NCBI GenBank assembly: GCA_963827065.1
Contig: CAWGZM010000006.1
Span: 444,170-508,169 of the forward strand
From: JACVRW01 sp963827065
Lineage (GTDB): Bacteria; Actinomycetota; Thermoleophilia; Solirubrobacterales; Thermoleophilaceae
Length of the DNA stretch: 64,000 nt
Reading direction: 5' to 3'
Shown here: in pieces, positions 25,338-33,543 of the stretch
Position numbering within the stretch: the stretch's first letter is position 1
How the letters are laid out: each line of letters begins with the position of its first letter
Translations under genes and position numbers: made by a program
The notes under the pieces: model-generated
Databases searched by the model: none
What the model was told of the DNA's origin: nothing
Seen by the model: the letters and a program-made list of their open reading frames with translations, nothing else

Positions 25338-25609
25338 GCGTCGAGCCCGGCGAGAAGCACGGCATCTTCATCGACGTCGAGGTGTCGGACGCGGCCCGCT
25401 CGGATGCCGAGCTCGCCAGGAAGCTCGAGGAGGCCTGCCCGGTCGACATCTTCGCCGCGACGGACGGCGGCGTCGAGATCGTGCCCGCGAACCTCGACGA
25501 GTGCGTCCTCTGTGAGCTGTGCCTCGACGCGGCGCCGGCGGGCGCGGTGCGGGTGGTGAAGCTGTACGACGGCGGCGCGGCGCTCGAGCGGGCGTCAGCC
25601 TCGGCGTAG
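25334..25609 (+). CDS. Ferredoxin-like protein (single [4Fe-4S], FixX type)
   Basis: A 91-residue protein starting at a GTG that overlaps the ligase alpha stop (GTGA). Four cysteines are placed for one cluster: DECVLCELC gives three and EEACPVDIFAA gives the fourth, followed by Pro as is usual. The position normally holding a second-cluster Cys is Ala, so a second cluster is not possible. FixX-like ferredoxins pass electrons from electron-transfer flavoproteins. The acyl-CoA dehydrogenase at 28770-29984 is a conceivable electron source (inference). The 3' end overlaps the convergent flippase gene by 15 nt. Confidence 0.7.
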   Translation: MSVEPGEKHGIFIDVEVSDAARSDAELARKLEEACPVDIFAATDGGVEIVPANLDECVLCELCLDAAPAGAVRVVKLYDGGAALERASASA

Positions 25610-27061
25610 CAGCGCGCGCAACCTACGCAGGTCGAGCGCGCCGAGCGCCTGTAGCAGGAGGCCGTAGATCACGACCGCGGCGGCAACGAGAATCGCAAGC
25701 GAGGCTCCCAGCTCGCTGAGGCCCCAGAGCGCGAGCGTCATGAGCGCGGCGGCGAGCGCGGCGCGTACGAACCTGCTGAGTGCCGGTGGCTCGTCGAGGT
25801 GGCGGATCACCTCCCAGAGCGCGAGCCCGACCACGGCCACCTCGGTCACGAGGGTCACCCACGCCGCCGCGAGGAAGCCGTAGGGCGGAATCAGCACGAG
25901 GTTTAGGGCGACGTTGATCACCAGCCCGGCGAGCGCATACGTGGCCAGCCGGCGCTGGCGCCCCAGCACGACGATCGCGTTCACCGCCAGTGGGCCGAGC
26001 GAGATCGCGACAAAGGCTCCCATCAGGATCGGCAATGCGGGGGCGGCGTCCGCGAACTCCCCGCCGAACAGCAGCTCGACAAGCGGCTCCGAGGCCACGA
26101 GCGTCAAGCCGAGCGGCAGAAGCGCGGCGATCCAGAGGAACTCCGCGGCGTCCTGGAAGAGCCGCCCGAAGCGCGCCCGGTCGTGGGTCCAGGCTGCCGC
26201 GAGCATCGGCAGAAGCGTGGTGACCACCGCCAGGGGCACCAGTTGGGCCCGGTCGAGGACCCGGTATACGGCGCCATAGAGGCCGGCCTCTGCCGCACCG
26301 CTCAGCTGGTAGACGAGGACCTGGTCGATCCGGGTGTAGGCGACCGTGAGCAGCGCGGCGCCGGCGAGCGGGACGGCCGCGCGCAGGAGCCGGCCCCACA
26401 GCCGCCGGCCGCCGCGCATCTCGATCATCCCGGCGCGCAGCGCCAGAGCCAGCTGCAGGCCCGCCGTGGCGAGCGCGACTGCGAGGTAGCCCGCCGCGAG
26501 CGGCACGAGCCCCCCGTCGCTCAGCGCCACGAGCACGACGACACCCGTCCACAACACGCTGTTGAGCGTCATCACGGCCGCGCTCACGTCGTTGCGGACC
26601 TTCGCCTGGAAGACGGTTCGGGAGGCGTTGATCCCTCCGGCGAAGATCGTGGCCGAGAAGAGCGCGCCGGCGATGCGCATCGCGGCGTCGTCGGCAATGA
26701 CGAGGAGCACTACGCAGCTCACGATCGTCGCGAGCAGGGTCGAGACGAGGCTGAGCCCGAGTTGCGCCCCCAACCAGTTGCGCGCCATTGCGTGATCCGC
26801 CGCCGCACGTTCCACGGCGACCTGCTCGATGCTGTACAGGGCGCTCAGGTAGCCCACGATCTCGGCGACAGCGAGGATCGTCGACCACTGCCCGAACCGC
26901 TCGTCGCCGAGTGTCCTGATCACCACGAGCGTCGTCACGACACCCAGGAGGAGCATGACGCCGCGGGCAAACAGCTGGACCACGATGTCCACGCTCGCGC
27001 GGCGCGCCGTCACCGCCGGCGGCGTCGCGCCGGCGCTCACCTCCGTGGGATCGGGTTCCAC
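25595..27061 (-). CDS. Lipopolysaccharide/oligosaccharide flippase (MOP superfamily, Wzx-like)
   Basis: A 488-residue protein with about 13-14 hydrophobic helices. The opening VDIVVQLFARGVMLLLGVVT and the charged segment RTLGDERFGQWSTILAVAEI are typical of Wzx-type flippases, as are GLYGAVYRVLDRAQLVPLAV and VASEPLVELLFGGEFADAAP in the second half. Members move lipid-linked repeat units across the cytoplasmic membrane. The locus at 0.7-19 kb has no flippase of its own, so this protein probably serves it, separated by the CoA-metabolism block. Confidence 0.85.
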   Translation of the reverse strand: MEPDPTEVSAGATPPAVTARRASVDIVVQLFARGVMLLLGVVTTLVVIRTLGDERFGQWSTILAVAEIVGYLSALYSIEQVAVERAAADHAMARNWLGAQLGLSLVSTLLATIVSCVVLLVIADDAAMRIAGALFSATIFAGGINASRTVFQAKVRNDVSAAVMTLNSVLWTGVVVLVALSDGGLVPLAAGYLAVALATAGLQLALALRAGMIEMRGGRRLWGRLLRAAVPLAGAALLTVAYTRIDQVLVYQLSGAAEAGLYGAVYRVLDRAQLVPLAVVTTLLPMLAAAWTHDRARFGRLFQDAAEFLWIAALLPLGLTLVASEPLVELLFGGEFADAAPALPILMGAFVAISLGPLAVNAIVVLGRQRRLATYALAGLVINVALNLVLIPPYGFLAAAWVTLVTEVAVVGLALWEVIRHLDEPPALSRFVRAALAAALMTLALWGLSELGASLAILVAAAVVIYGLLLQALGALDLRRLRALLRRG

Positions 27062-27120
27062 CGCGTATTTCCTAGGTTCGCCCCGGAGCGGACTGATCCC
27101 CCTGATAGCATCGCCGCCCC

Positions 27121-27975
27121 ATGCAGGGGGGGCTCGTGCTGAAGGAACGCGTTCCCCTCCAGTGGCGGCGCCGCCTGCGTCGCCTCAACCGTTTCCGCTG
27201 GGTCGCCAAGTACCGTGCGCTGCGCTCGTTCGGGGTCAGCCTCCGCGCCGAACCGCGCGTCGCCGCGCGCTTCATCTTCCTGGACCCGGAGCTGGACAAC
27301 TTCACCTACGACCTCGCGAACGAGGACGAGCTGCCGGCGTTCGTGGCTGGGGTAACCCGGTCCAGCCCGCTCGAGGCGGCCGCGCACATGTTCGAGCTGA
27401 GGACCGACCACGTGCTTCGAGCCGAGCTCGAGGCACAGACGCGCGGACGGCTCGACACGAAGCGGCGCCCCGAGTTCGGCCACCGGCTTGCGTGGTACGC
27501 GCTCGCGCGCTGGCTCAAACCGGAGCTGATCGTGGAGACGGGGGTTCAGGACGGGCTCGGATCCATAGTCCTCCTCCGGGCGCTGGAGCGGAACTCGTAC
27601 GAGGGCGCTCCGGGCCGGCTGGTGTCCTTCGATCTCCTCCCGGGGAGCGGCTGGCTCGTGAGCGAGCGCTTTCGAGCGAACTGGGAGCTCGTCATCGGAT
27701 CCACCTTCGACACGCTGCCGGGCGCGCTCGCGGGGCGCTCGGTCGGCATGCTCGTCCACGACAGCGTGGACACCTATGACTGCGAGCAGTTCGAATTCAG
27801 CCTTGCGATCAAACACGCGGACGACAGGCTCCTCCTGATCTCGAACCGTGCCGCGGTCGGTGGGCTACGCGACGTCGCGACAGCGCACGGGCTCCCGTAC
27901 TCGGAGTTCCACGAACAGCCGCTCCACTTCTATCCCGGCACGCCTCAGGGCGTCGCCCTGCACGAGCGCTCCTAG
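27121..27975 (+). CDS. Class I SAM-dependent methyltransferase-like protein (CmcI/Methyltransf_24 type)
   Basis: A 284-residue soluble protein. After a basic N-terminus and an unusual 100-residue region it has a Rossmann segment: LIVETGVQDGLGSIVLLRAL (SAM-binding loop, with Thr-Gly-Val instead of the common Gly-rich form), GRLVSFDLLPGSG (acidic residue at the end of strand 2) and GMLVHDSVDTYDCEQFEFSL. These match sugar or glycolipid O-methyltransferases of the CmcI-like group. It is divergent from the flippase with 59 nt between. Probable job: methyl decoration of the polymer. Target not visible. Confidence 0.72.
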   Translation: MQGGLVLKERVPLQWRRRLRRLNRFRWVAKYRALRSFGVSLRAEPRVAARFIFLDPELDNFTYDLANEDELPAFVAGVTRSSPLEAAAHMFELRTDHVLRAELEAQTRGRLDTKRRPEFGHRLAWYALARWLKPELIVETGVQDGLGSIVLLRALERNSYEGAPGRLVSFDLLPGSGWLVSERFRANWELVIGSTFDTLPGALAGRSVGMLVHDSVDTYDCEQFEFSLAIKHADDRLLLISNRAAVGGLRDVATAHGLPYSEFHEQPLHFYPGTPQGVALHERS

Positions 27976-27978
27976 GGA

Positions 27979-28362
27979 TCAGGCCACTGGCGGCAGCGAG
28001 CCCTCGGAACGCTTCGACCAAGGGCGCCACTGTGCCCTGCGCTTCTCTTGGCCGGCCGGGCCCTGGGTGCCGGGCGGCGGCAGCAGAATGCGCCGTTCGC
28101 TCTCGAGACGCTGTGCGCGCTCGCGCTCCGCCGCCAGCCGCTCCTCTGCCTCGGCAAGCGCCTTGCGCTCGGCGTCGAGCGCGACCTGGAGACGGCGACG
28201 GAGACGCCGCTCGTTCTCGAGTCCGGCCTTCGCGCGGCGGAGCTCGGAATGCAGCCTGTCCAGCTGGTCTTCCGAGCCGGCCGGCTCGAGGTGGGGCGCG
28301 TCGCGATCGAAGCGACCAGAGCGGGTGTCGGAGATGGTCCTGGTCATCGGATACCGCGGCAT
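27979..28362 (-). CDS. Coiled-coil protein of unknown function
   Basis: A 127-residue protein. Residues about 30-95 are an uninterrupted charged helix (for example LERRILL-type endings after AERKALAEAEERLAAERER), which predicts a coiled coil; the tail is basic with several Trp/Arg (KRRAQWRPWSKRSEG). No membrane span or signal peptide. It is convergent with the methyltransferase (3 nt apart). An in-frame ATG five codons in (MTRTISDTRS) is an alternative start. I do not recognise a family; opposite-strand open frames overlap it, so it could be spurious, but the heptad character argues that it is real. Confidence 0.5.
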   Translation of the reverse strand: MPRYPMTRTISDTRSGRFDRDAPHLEPAGSEDQLDRLHSELRRAKAGLENERRLRRRLQVALDAERKALAEAEERLAAERERAQRLESERRILLPPPGTQGPAGQEKRRAQWRPWSKRSEGSLPPVA

Positions 28363-28412
28363 GCTATCCAGCCGCGAGGACGAGCCCGCCGCCGTCGGGG
28401 GCGGCCGAGGCC

Positions 28413-28766
28413 CTAGGCCCGCGCCAGCTGACGCTGGATAACGGCACCCAGGAGCTTGGTCACCGCGGCGTCGCCGCTCACGCGCACGCGGCCGTGCTCA
28501 TAGGCCTCGACCCAGGCCTTCAGGCTGCCTTCGCCGGCAAGCTCGTTGAAATCCGGGCGGGCCAGTGAGATCTCGATGCGCGAGTCACCGGCCGGATGGC
28601 GATCGATCTTCGGGCCGGGCAGCTCGACCCTCCAGATCGGCACGTCGGCGCCGCGAGTGCGCAGCTCGAGACGCGCCACGAGCTTCACCTGCTTCAGTGA
28701 GGGCACCTCGCGCTGGAGGCCCTCGACGGCCTGGCGGATGAGCTCACGGGTGTCGCCGGAGGACAC
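28413..28766 (-). CDS. Small conserved-looking protein, possibly SCP2-like
   Basis: A 117-residue soluble protein. It has an N-terminal helix (TRELIRQAVEGLQREVPSLK), a beta-rich centre (KLVARLELRTRGADVPIWRV), and a C-terminal LKAWVEAYEHGRVRVSGDAA-VTKLL segment that resembles the end of sterol-carrier-protein-2 lipid-binding domains. That likeness is weak. It sits 3 nt after the acyl-CoA dehydrogenase gene on the same strand and is probably co-transcribed, which would fit a lipid or acyl-CoA binding role. Function not established. Confidence 0.6.
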   Translation of the reverse strand: MSSGDTRELIRQAVEGLQREVPSLKQVKLVARLELRTRGADVPIWRVELPGPKIDRHPAGDSRIEISLARPDFNELAGEGSLKAWVEAYEHGRVRVSGDAAVTKLLGAVIQRQLARA

Positions 28767-28769
28767 GAC

Positions 28770-29984
28770 TCAGATCCTGTTGCGCTCGAGCAGCTTCTTG
28801 CCGATCACCATGCGCTGGATCTCGGAAGTGCCCTCGCCGATGAGGAGCAGCGGCGCGTCGCGGTAGAGGCGCTCGATCTCGTACTCCTTCGAGTAGCCGT
28901 AGCCGCCGTGGATGCGGAACGACTCCTCGACGACCTCCTTGCCGGTCTCAGAGGCGAACAGCTTCGCCATGCCGGCTTCGAGATCCGAGCGCTGTCCCGC
29001 GTCCTTCATGCGCGCCGCTTTGAGCGTCAGCAGCCGCGCGGCCTCGATCTTCGTCGCCATGTCGGCGAGCTTGAACTGGATCGCCTGGTGCTTCGCGATG
29101 GGGCGGCCGAAGGTCTTGCGCTCCTGCGAGTAGCGCAGCGCCAGCTCGAGCGCGCGCTGGGCGATGCCGACCCCGCGCGCGGCCACGTTCACGCGGCCGA
29201 CCTCGAGCGCGTCCATCATCTGCGCGAAGCCCTTGCCGAGCCCGGCCTCTTCGCCGCCGAGGATCCGCTCGGGCGGGCAGCGGAAGCCGTCGTAGACGAG
29301 CTCCGTCGACTCGACGCCCTTGTAGCCCATCTTCTTGATCTGCGGCGGCACCGTCAGCCCGTCGACCTGCTGGGCGCCGGGCTCCTTCTCCGTGATGAAG
29401 CAGGTCATGCCGGTGTGGGGCGGGTCCGCCTTCGGGTCGCTCTTCATGAGCACGAACACCACCCCGGAGCGCAGCCCGTTCGTGACCCACATCTTCTGGC
29501 CGTTCAGCTCCCAGTCGCCCTCGTCCGTCTTCTTGGCGGTGGCCTTGATCCCCTGGACGTCCGAGCCGCACTCCGGCTCCGAGAGCGAGAAGGCGGCCCG
29601 GATCTCGCCGGTCGCCATCTTGGGGAGGAAGTGCTCCTTCTGCTCGTCGGTGCCGAACTTCATCAAGAGGTAAGAACCGATGAAGTGGGTGTTGACGATG
29701 CCTGAAACAGAGATCCAGCCGCGCGACAGCTCCTCGACGATCATCGTGTAGGTCGTCAGGTCGAGCCCCATCCCGCCGTACTCCTCGGGGATCGTGACCC
29801 CGAACAGCCCCAGCTCCTTCATCTGCTCGACGACCGCGTCGGGGAACTTGTCCTCGTGGTCGTGCTCCTCGGCGATCGGGATGACCTCGTTGTCGACGAA
29901 CTGGCGGACCATCTCCGTGATGGCCTGCTGTTCCTCCGTCTTCTCGGTGAAGGGGCTCGTGGCGATCGCCATGACTTCAGGCAT
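28770..29984 (-). CDS. Acyl-CoA dehydrogenase
   Basis: A 404-residue FAD flavoprotein that oxidises an acyl-CoA at the alpha-beta bond. All family blocks are present: PEEYGGMGLDLTTYTMIVEE, AAFSLSEPECGSDVQGIKAT (FAD/substrate loop), QERKTFGRPIAKHQAIQFKL, RIHGGYGYSKEYEIERLYRD and the final LIGEGTSEIQRMVIGK whose first Glu is at the catalytic-base position of short/medium-chain enzymes. Substrate not determined; short branched acyls such as methylsuccinyl-CoA are an option given the lyase nearby. A 16-bp perfect palindrome (29997-30012) 12 nt upstream of the start indicates TetR-type control. Confidence 0.92.
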   Translation of the reverse strand: MPEVMAIATSPFTEKTEEQQAITEMVRQFVDNEVIPIAEEHDHEDKFPDAVVEQMKELGLFGVTIPEEYGGMGLDLTTYTMIVEELSRGWISVSGIVNTHFIGSYLLMKFGTDEQKEHFLPKMATGEIRAAFSLSEPECGSDVQGIKATAKKTDEGDWELNGQKMWVTNGLRSGVVFVLMKSDPKADPPHTGMTCFITEKEPGAQQVDGLTVPPQIKKMGYKGVESTELVYDGFRCPPERILGGEEAGLGKGFAQMMDALEVGRVNVAARGVGIAQRALELALRYSQERKTFGRPIAKHQAIQFKLADMATKIEAARLLTLKAARMKDAGQRSDLEAGMAKLFASETGKEVVEESFRIHGGYGYSKEYEIERLYRDAPLLLIGEGTSEIQRMVIGKKLLERNRI

Positions 29985-29996
29985 GCTCCGGTTTCG

Positions 29997-30012
29997 TTGA
30001 CTCGCGAGTCAA
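29997..30012. promoter_or_regulatory. TetR-type operator palindrome before the acyl-CoA dehydrogenase
   Basis: TTGACTCG-CGAGTCAA is a perfect 16-bp inverted repeat between the dehydrogenase start and the divergent FkbM gene. The outer half-site TTGACT matches the site at 19767-19782, so the same regulator may bind both. Confidence 0.7.
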
Positions 30013-30119
30013 ACAAGGATATTCCGTCAGCGCTGGCGCGACTGCACCGATCCGCAAGCTGGTGGTGGCCGCTCGTCCGCGAGGCCCCCGGGCCCGCCCG
30101 GCGTGCGCGCCTGGCGCTC

Positions 30120-30818
30120 GTGCTCGGCGCCGTGCTCGGCGCGCGCCGGCTCGGCCGGGTTCCTCCGCCGCGCCGCCTACGGCTGCGCTCGCACGGCGTC
30201 ACGGTGAGCTTCCTGGTGGCGGGGCTCGGTGACCTGCTCGCACTGCGAGAGGTGTTCGCCTCGCGCGACTACGAGCTCGAGCTGGACGAGCCGCCCGGGC
30301 GCATCGTCGACCTGGGCGCCAACATCGGGGCGGCGAGCGTCTTCTTCGCCACGCGCTGGCCGGACGCGCACATCCTCGCTCTGGAGCCGGACCCCGGGAC
30401 GTTTGAGCGGCTCGCCGCCAACACGCGCCGGTTTCCGCGCGTGAGCGCCGAGCGGCTCGCCGCGGCGGGCCGGCCCGGCGAGCTGCGGATTCACCCGAGC
30501 GCCTGGGGCGACTCCCTGACGAGCTCGACGCTCGGCGGCGGCGGCGAGGGCCACCCCGTCGAGGCGGTGACGCTCGACGAGCTCGTCGAGCGCTGCGGCG
30601 GCCAGATCGACCTGCTCAAGTTCGATATCGAGGGGATGGAGCTCGAGACGCTCGCGGCGGCCGAGCGCCTCGGCAACATCGTGACGCTCATTGGCGAGCT
30701 GCACGAGGAGATGATGGGCGCGCCCGCGGAGGAGGTGGCGCGGCTGCTGTCAGGCCACCGCGTCGAGATCGAGCCGCTGCCCGGCGGCCAGATGCTCCTG
30801 CGTGCCCGGCGTCAGTAG
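30120..30818 (+). CDS. FkbM-family methyltransferase
   Basis: The SAM-binding core is clear: GRIVDLGANIGAASVFFATR, then ILALEPDPGTFERLAANTRR, a second-half IDLLKFDIEGMELETLAAAE and TLIGELHEEMMG. This is the FkbM group, which O-methylates sugars or polyketides. The start is uncertain. GTG at 30120 is the first standard start downstream of the operator, but coding-like sequence (SASWWWPLVREAPGPARRAR) runs back to about 30021, and a TTG at 29997 inside the palindrome is in frame. Likely role: methylation of a glycan. The 3' end overlaps the convergent NlpC/P60 gene by 7 nt. Confidence 0.75.
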   Translation: MLGAVLGARRLGRVPPPRRLRLRSHGVTVSFLVAGLGDLLALREVFASRDYELELDEPPGRIVDLGANIGAASVFFATRWPDAHILALEPDPGTFERLAANTRRFPRVSAERLAAAGRPGELRIHPSAWGDSLTSSTLGGGGEGHPVEAVTLDELVERCGGQIDLLKFDIEGMELETLAAAERLGNIVTLIGELHEEMMGAPAEEVARLLSGHRVEIEPLPGGQMLLRARRQ

Positions 30819-31396
30819 CCGGCGGGGTGGCGGGCCACGAACGCCGAGGAGCGGCGCAGCGTCTTGCTCCAGCGCGGGCCGGTGCCGGGCCCAGGCGCGT
30901 CCGGGTCGCGCATCGAGGTGTCGAAGCGGAAGCCCGCGATCACCACGTAGGCGTGCCCGCCGTGGGCGTAGACCGTGATCCACTGGCCCGGGCCTTCCTC
31001 GCCCCAGTCCATGAGCGCGCCGCTCGGCAGCGGCGAGCGCAGGAAGCGGCCGCCGTAGAGCGCGTAGGAGACGGCGCCCGAGCAGTCGTAGCCGGCGTCC
31101 AGGGCGCCCTTCTTGTAGAGCTTGTGGCCGCCTCCGTAGATGTACGGCTTCTCGACGATCCGGTTGGCGGCCTCGATGGCGCGCGCCACGCGGACCGGCG
31201 CCGACGCCGGGGCTATCAGGCGCCCGTTGACGAGCGTGGCCTTCTCCGGCGGGGGTGGCGGCGGGGTGAACGTCGCGCCGCCGCCACCTGCCGAAACAAC
31301 CTCGGCAGAGGCGACCGGCGCGAGCGTGGCGACTCCCGTCAGGCATGCCAGCGTCAATGCGGCATGCAGCAAGCGTGTGCGTGAAGGTGAGGGCAT
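30812..31396 (-). CDS. Secreted NlpC/P60 peptidoglycan endopeptidase under a c-di-AMP riboswitch
   Basis: A 194-residue secreted hydrolase. LLHAALTLACLTGVATLAPV is the signal peptide, followed by a Pro-rich linker (TFTPPPPPPEKATLVNG) and a C-terminal NlpC/P60-type papain-like domain. The catalytic Cys is in AGYDCSGAVSYALYG, the His in YAHGGHAYVVIAGFRFD. Such enzymes cut gamma-D-Glu-diamino acid links in peptidoglycan stems. The leader is a c-di-AMP riboswitch (31401-31545), the control known for actinobacterial wall hydrolases. Convergent with the FkbM gene (7-nt overlap). Confidence 0.88.
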   Translation of the reverse strand: MPSPSRTRLLHAALTLACLTGVATLAPVASAEVVSAGGGGATFTPPPPPPEKATLVNGRLIAPASAPVRVARAIEAANRIVEKPYIYGGGHKLYKKGALDAGYDCSGAVSYALYGGRFLRSPLPSGALMDWGEEGPGQWITVYAHGGHAYVVIAGFRFDTSMRDPDAPGPGTGPRWSKTLRRSSAFVARHPAGY

Positions 31397-31400
31397 TCTC

Positions 31401-31545
31401 TCTCGAACGCCTGCGGGGTTAGCTGACGGGCTCGCGCTGAAAGAGCTCGCGCGCCCCCTGAGACGTCCAGGGAGTTCGCCCCAGTGGCCGAAGCCACCTT
31501 TGGTTCCCCCGTTCCGCGCTTCCGCGGATTCGGCGTGGCGGTGAA
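31401..31545 (-). ncRNA. c-di-AMP riboswitch (ydaO/yuaA)
   Basis: Minus-strand blocks of the ydaO class appear in order: CGCCGAATCC, GCGGAACGGGGGAACC, a hairpin GTGGCTTCGGCCAC, TGGGGCGAA, a variable stem, then the most conserved part CCCGTCAGCTAACCCCGCAG followed by GC. GAGAGAG lies just before the NlpC/P60 ATG. In this class ligand binding normally lowers expression of the downstream gene (family knowledge). Confidence 0.9.
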
Positions 31546-31591
31546 ACTACCAGATGATTCGGCAGGTGTCTTACCCCGCCTTAGTGCTGTT

Positions 31592-33457
31592 TCAAACTAG
31601 TTCTGCGTGAGAAGTTGCGGTCCTGCCTTCGCGCCGGCGCGCCGGCTCGCCCGCGTCGACCCGCAGCAGCGACCACGCGATCAGCGTGAAGAGCGCAAGC
31701 GCGATCGCCAGCACGGTCAGGTACGCGACGGCGCCGAGCGCACTCGGGACGTCGAACTTCCGCTCGCGCTGAAGCACGACGATGTCCGGCTGGAAGCGAC
31801 GCGTGAAGCTGGCCGTGGCCGGGGTCTCGGGCGCCGGGATCGCGCGGTCCTCCGGCTGGAAGATCGGAACCGCGACGAGCGAGCTGCCCTGCTGGACGCG
31901 CAGCGTCGACTTCCAGCCGCCGTGCACCGGGATCGGCTTCGTCGTCCGGTAGCGGCCCGGCCCGATGCGCTCGAGCGGGTCGAGCACCCTGCCGCCGCCC
32001 TGCCAGGCCGTGACGTTGAGGAACTCTGGGTCCTCGCCCACCGCTCCGGGCGGGTCGATGCGCACGCCGGCGGCGACTGTCCGGCCCGGGCTGGAGTCGA
32101 CTTCGCGCAGCGCGACCGTCGCGCTTCGCGGGCCGCCGTCCGACACCGGCACGTTCCAGGCGAGCACGGCGACGAGCGCGCCCGCCCCGAGCAGCGCGGC
32201 GCGCCGGTCGACCGGACCGAGCCGGGCGGGCCGAGCCGCCCGCGCGGTCGAGGGAAGGCCGCCGCTGAGCGCGCCCCCGATGAACCCGCCGACCGCCCCG
32301 CCGGCGACCGCGGTCACGAGCCCGACGACCGCCGCCTCGGGCAGCAGCGCCGTGCTCCACGGGATCGGCATCCAGACCTGCGACCAGCCCCACTCGGCCG
32401 CGAGCCCGACCGTGCCGACGAGCACGCCCGCCAGCGCGCCGGCCGCCACCGGGCTGCGGCTCGCCGAGCGGAGGAAGACGAGCTCGACGAGCAGCGCCTC
32501 GACGAGATAGAGCGGGAAGTGCGGCGTCGTCTGCTCCCAGACGCCGCCGACCATGATCGCGATCAGTCCTCGGATGGCGATGAAGCCGAGCGCGGCCAGG
32601 AGCGCGCCCCCGCGTCCGAGATAGATGCGCGCCGCGACGAGGCCGATGCCCGCGGCGAGCATGATCAGGATCGGGTGCAGCACGAGCCGGAACTGCGGGA
32701 CGCCGAAGTCGAACTCCCCCTGGAAGGTCGAGAGCGCGACCAGGAAGCCGCCGACCAGCAACCCGCGGCGCAGGTGGTAGACGAGCGCCGGGTGGCTCTC
32801 GCGCTCGGGGTCGCGCCCGACCGTCGTGATCGCCTCGGCCATCAGCACCATGCCGCCGAGCACCGCCAGCGAGCCGCCCCCGATCAGCATCAGATGGGTC
32901 GGTCCCCAGAGCGTCACGTCCTGGCCGAAGATGCGGTGCCAGAGGTCGTCGAGCGGGAAGCCGGTGAGCGCGAAGGCGCCGCAGGCCGCGATCATCAGCC
33001 CGCCGACCGGCGCCCACCAGTCGCCGCCGAGGTGGACGGCGGTCCTGCACGGCCGCTCGCGGCCGGCCAGCGCCATCGACAGGGCGCCCGCGAGCAGCGA
33101 GCCGTACAGGCCGACCAGTATCAGGTAGTGGGCCGGGTTGGCCAGCGGGCCGTCGTCACGCCCGTTGTCGATATGGAGCGAGATGTCCCAGTACATCCCG
33201 AGCGCCGCGGTCAGCAGCGACACCCCCATCACGGCCGACGGCAATGCCGCCCATGCCGGCAGCCCGGACTGGCGCTCAGCGAAGCTCGACAACCGAGCAA
33301 GCCAGCCGATGCGGCCGCTGCGATGCGCCGCGATCACGACGGCGATCAGCGCGGTCACGACGAGCGCCCCGACTGTGGCGCCGATCGCCTCCACCGCGGC
33401 CGCCCCGCCGGCCGGCTCGCTTCCGCTTGCCTGTGCGAGCAGACTCACGCCCCGCAT
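31592..33457 (-). CDS. Uncharacterised polytopic membrane protein with His/Asp motifs and C-terminal Ig-like domain
   Basis: A 621-residue protein with about 11-12 hydrophobic spans. Two motif-rich segments stand out near the N-terminus: MYWDISLHIDNGRDDGPLAN-PAHYLIL and FPLDDLWHRIFGQDVTLWGP-THLMLIGG, with Asp/His residues near the membrane surface, as in metal-binding helices. After span 10 comes an extracytoplasmic domain (RVLDPLERIGPGRYRTTKPI, GGWKSTLRVQQGSSLVAVPI) that recalls the CopC/YtkA/FixH-like beta fold, then a last span. I do not recognise a named family. Metal handling or respiration-linked function is a guess. It is divergent from TetR 33544-34206 across an operator-like repeat. 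Confidence 0.7.
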   Translation of the reverse strand: MRGVSLLAQASGSEPAGGAAAVEAIGATVGALVVTALIAVVIAAHRSGRIGWLARLSSFAERQSGLPAWAALPSAVMGVSLLTAALGMYWDISLHIDNGRDDGPLANPAHYLILVGLYGSLLAGALSMALAGRERPCRTAVHLGGDWWAPVGGLMIAACGAFALTGFPLDDLWHRIFGQDVTLWGPTHLMLIGGGSLAVLGGMVLMAEAITTVGRDPERESHPALVYHLRRGLLVGGFLVALSTFQGEFDFGVPQFRLVLHPILIMLAAGIGLVAARIYLGRGGALLAALGFIAIRGLIAIMVGGVWEQTTPHFPLYLVEALLVELVFLRSASRSPVAAGALAGVLVGTVGLAAEWGWSQVWMPIPWSTALLPEAAVVGLVTAVAGGAVGGFIGGALSGGLPSTARAARPARLGPVDRRAALLGAGALVAVLAWNVPVSDGGPRSATVALREVDSSPGRTVAAGVRIDPPGAVGEDPEFLNVTAWQGGGRVLDPLERIGPGRYRTTKPIPVHGGWKSTLRVQQGSSLVAVPIFQPEDRAIPAPETPATASFTRRFQPDIVVLQRERKFDVPSALGAVAYLTVLAIALALFTLIAWSLLRVDAGEPARRREGRTATSHAELV

Positions 33458-33519
33458 CTGCCTAAGCTCCCGTTTTCGACTGCACCTCGACTGAGGCTTC
33501 CCACCTCGGCCGAGAAACT

Positions 33520-33536
33520 AACTGACTATTCAGTAA
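33520..33536. promoter_or_regulatory. TetR-type operator-like repeat before the TetR gene
   Basis: AACTGA-CTAT-TCAGTA is an inverted repeat with one mismatch, 8 nt before the TetR start and in the 86-nt gap to the divergent membrane protein gene. It is a good candidate for autoregulation and for control of 31592-33457. Confidence 0.5.
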
Positions 33537-33543
33537 GTGTACT

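Noticed and set aside
25500..25609. Two-cluster ferredoxin
   Set aside because: Only four cysteines are present and the second-cluster position is Ala, so a single [4Fe-4S] cluster is the supportable reading.
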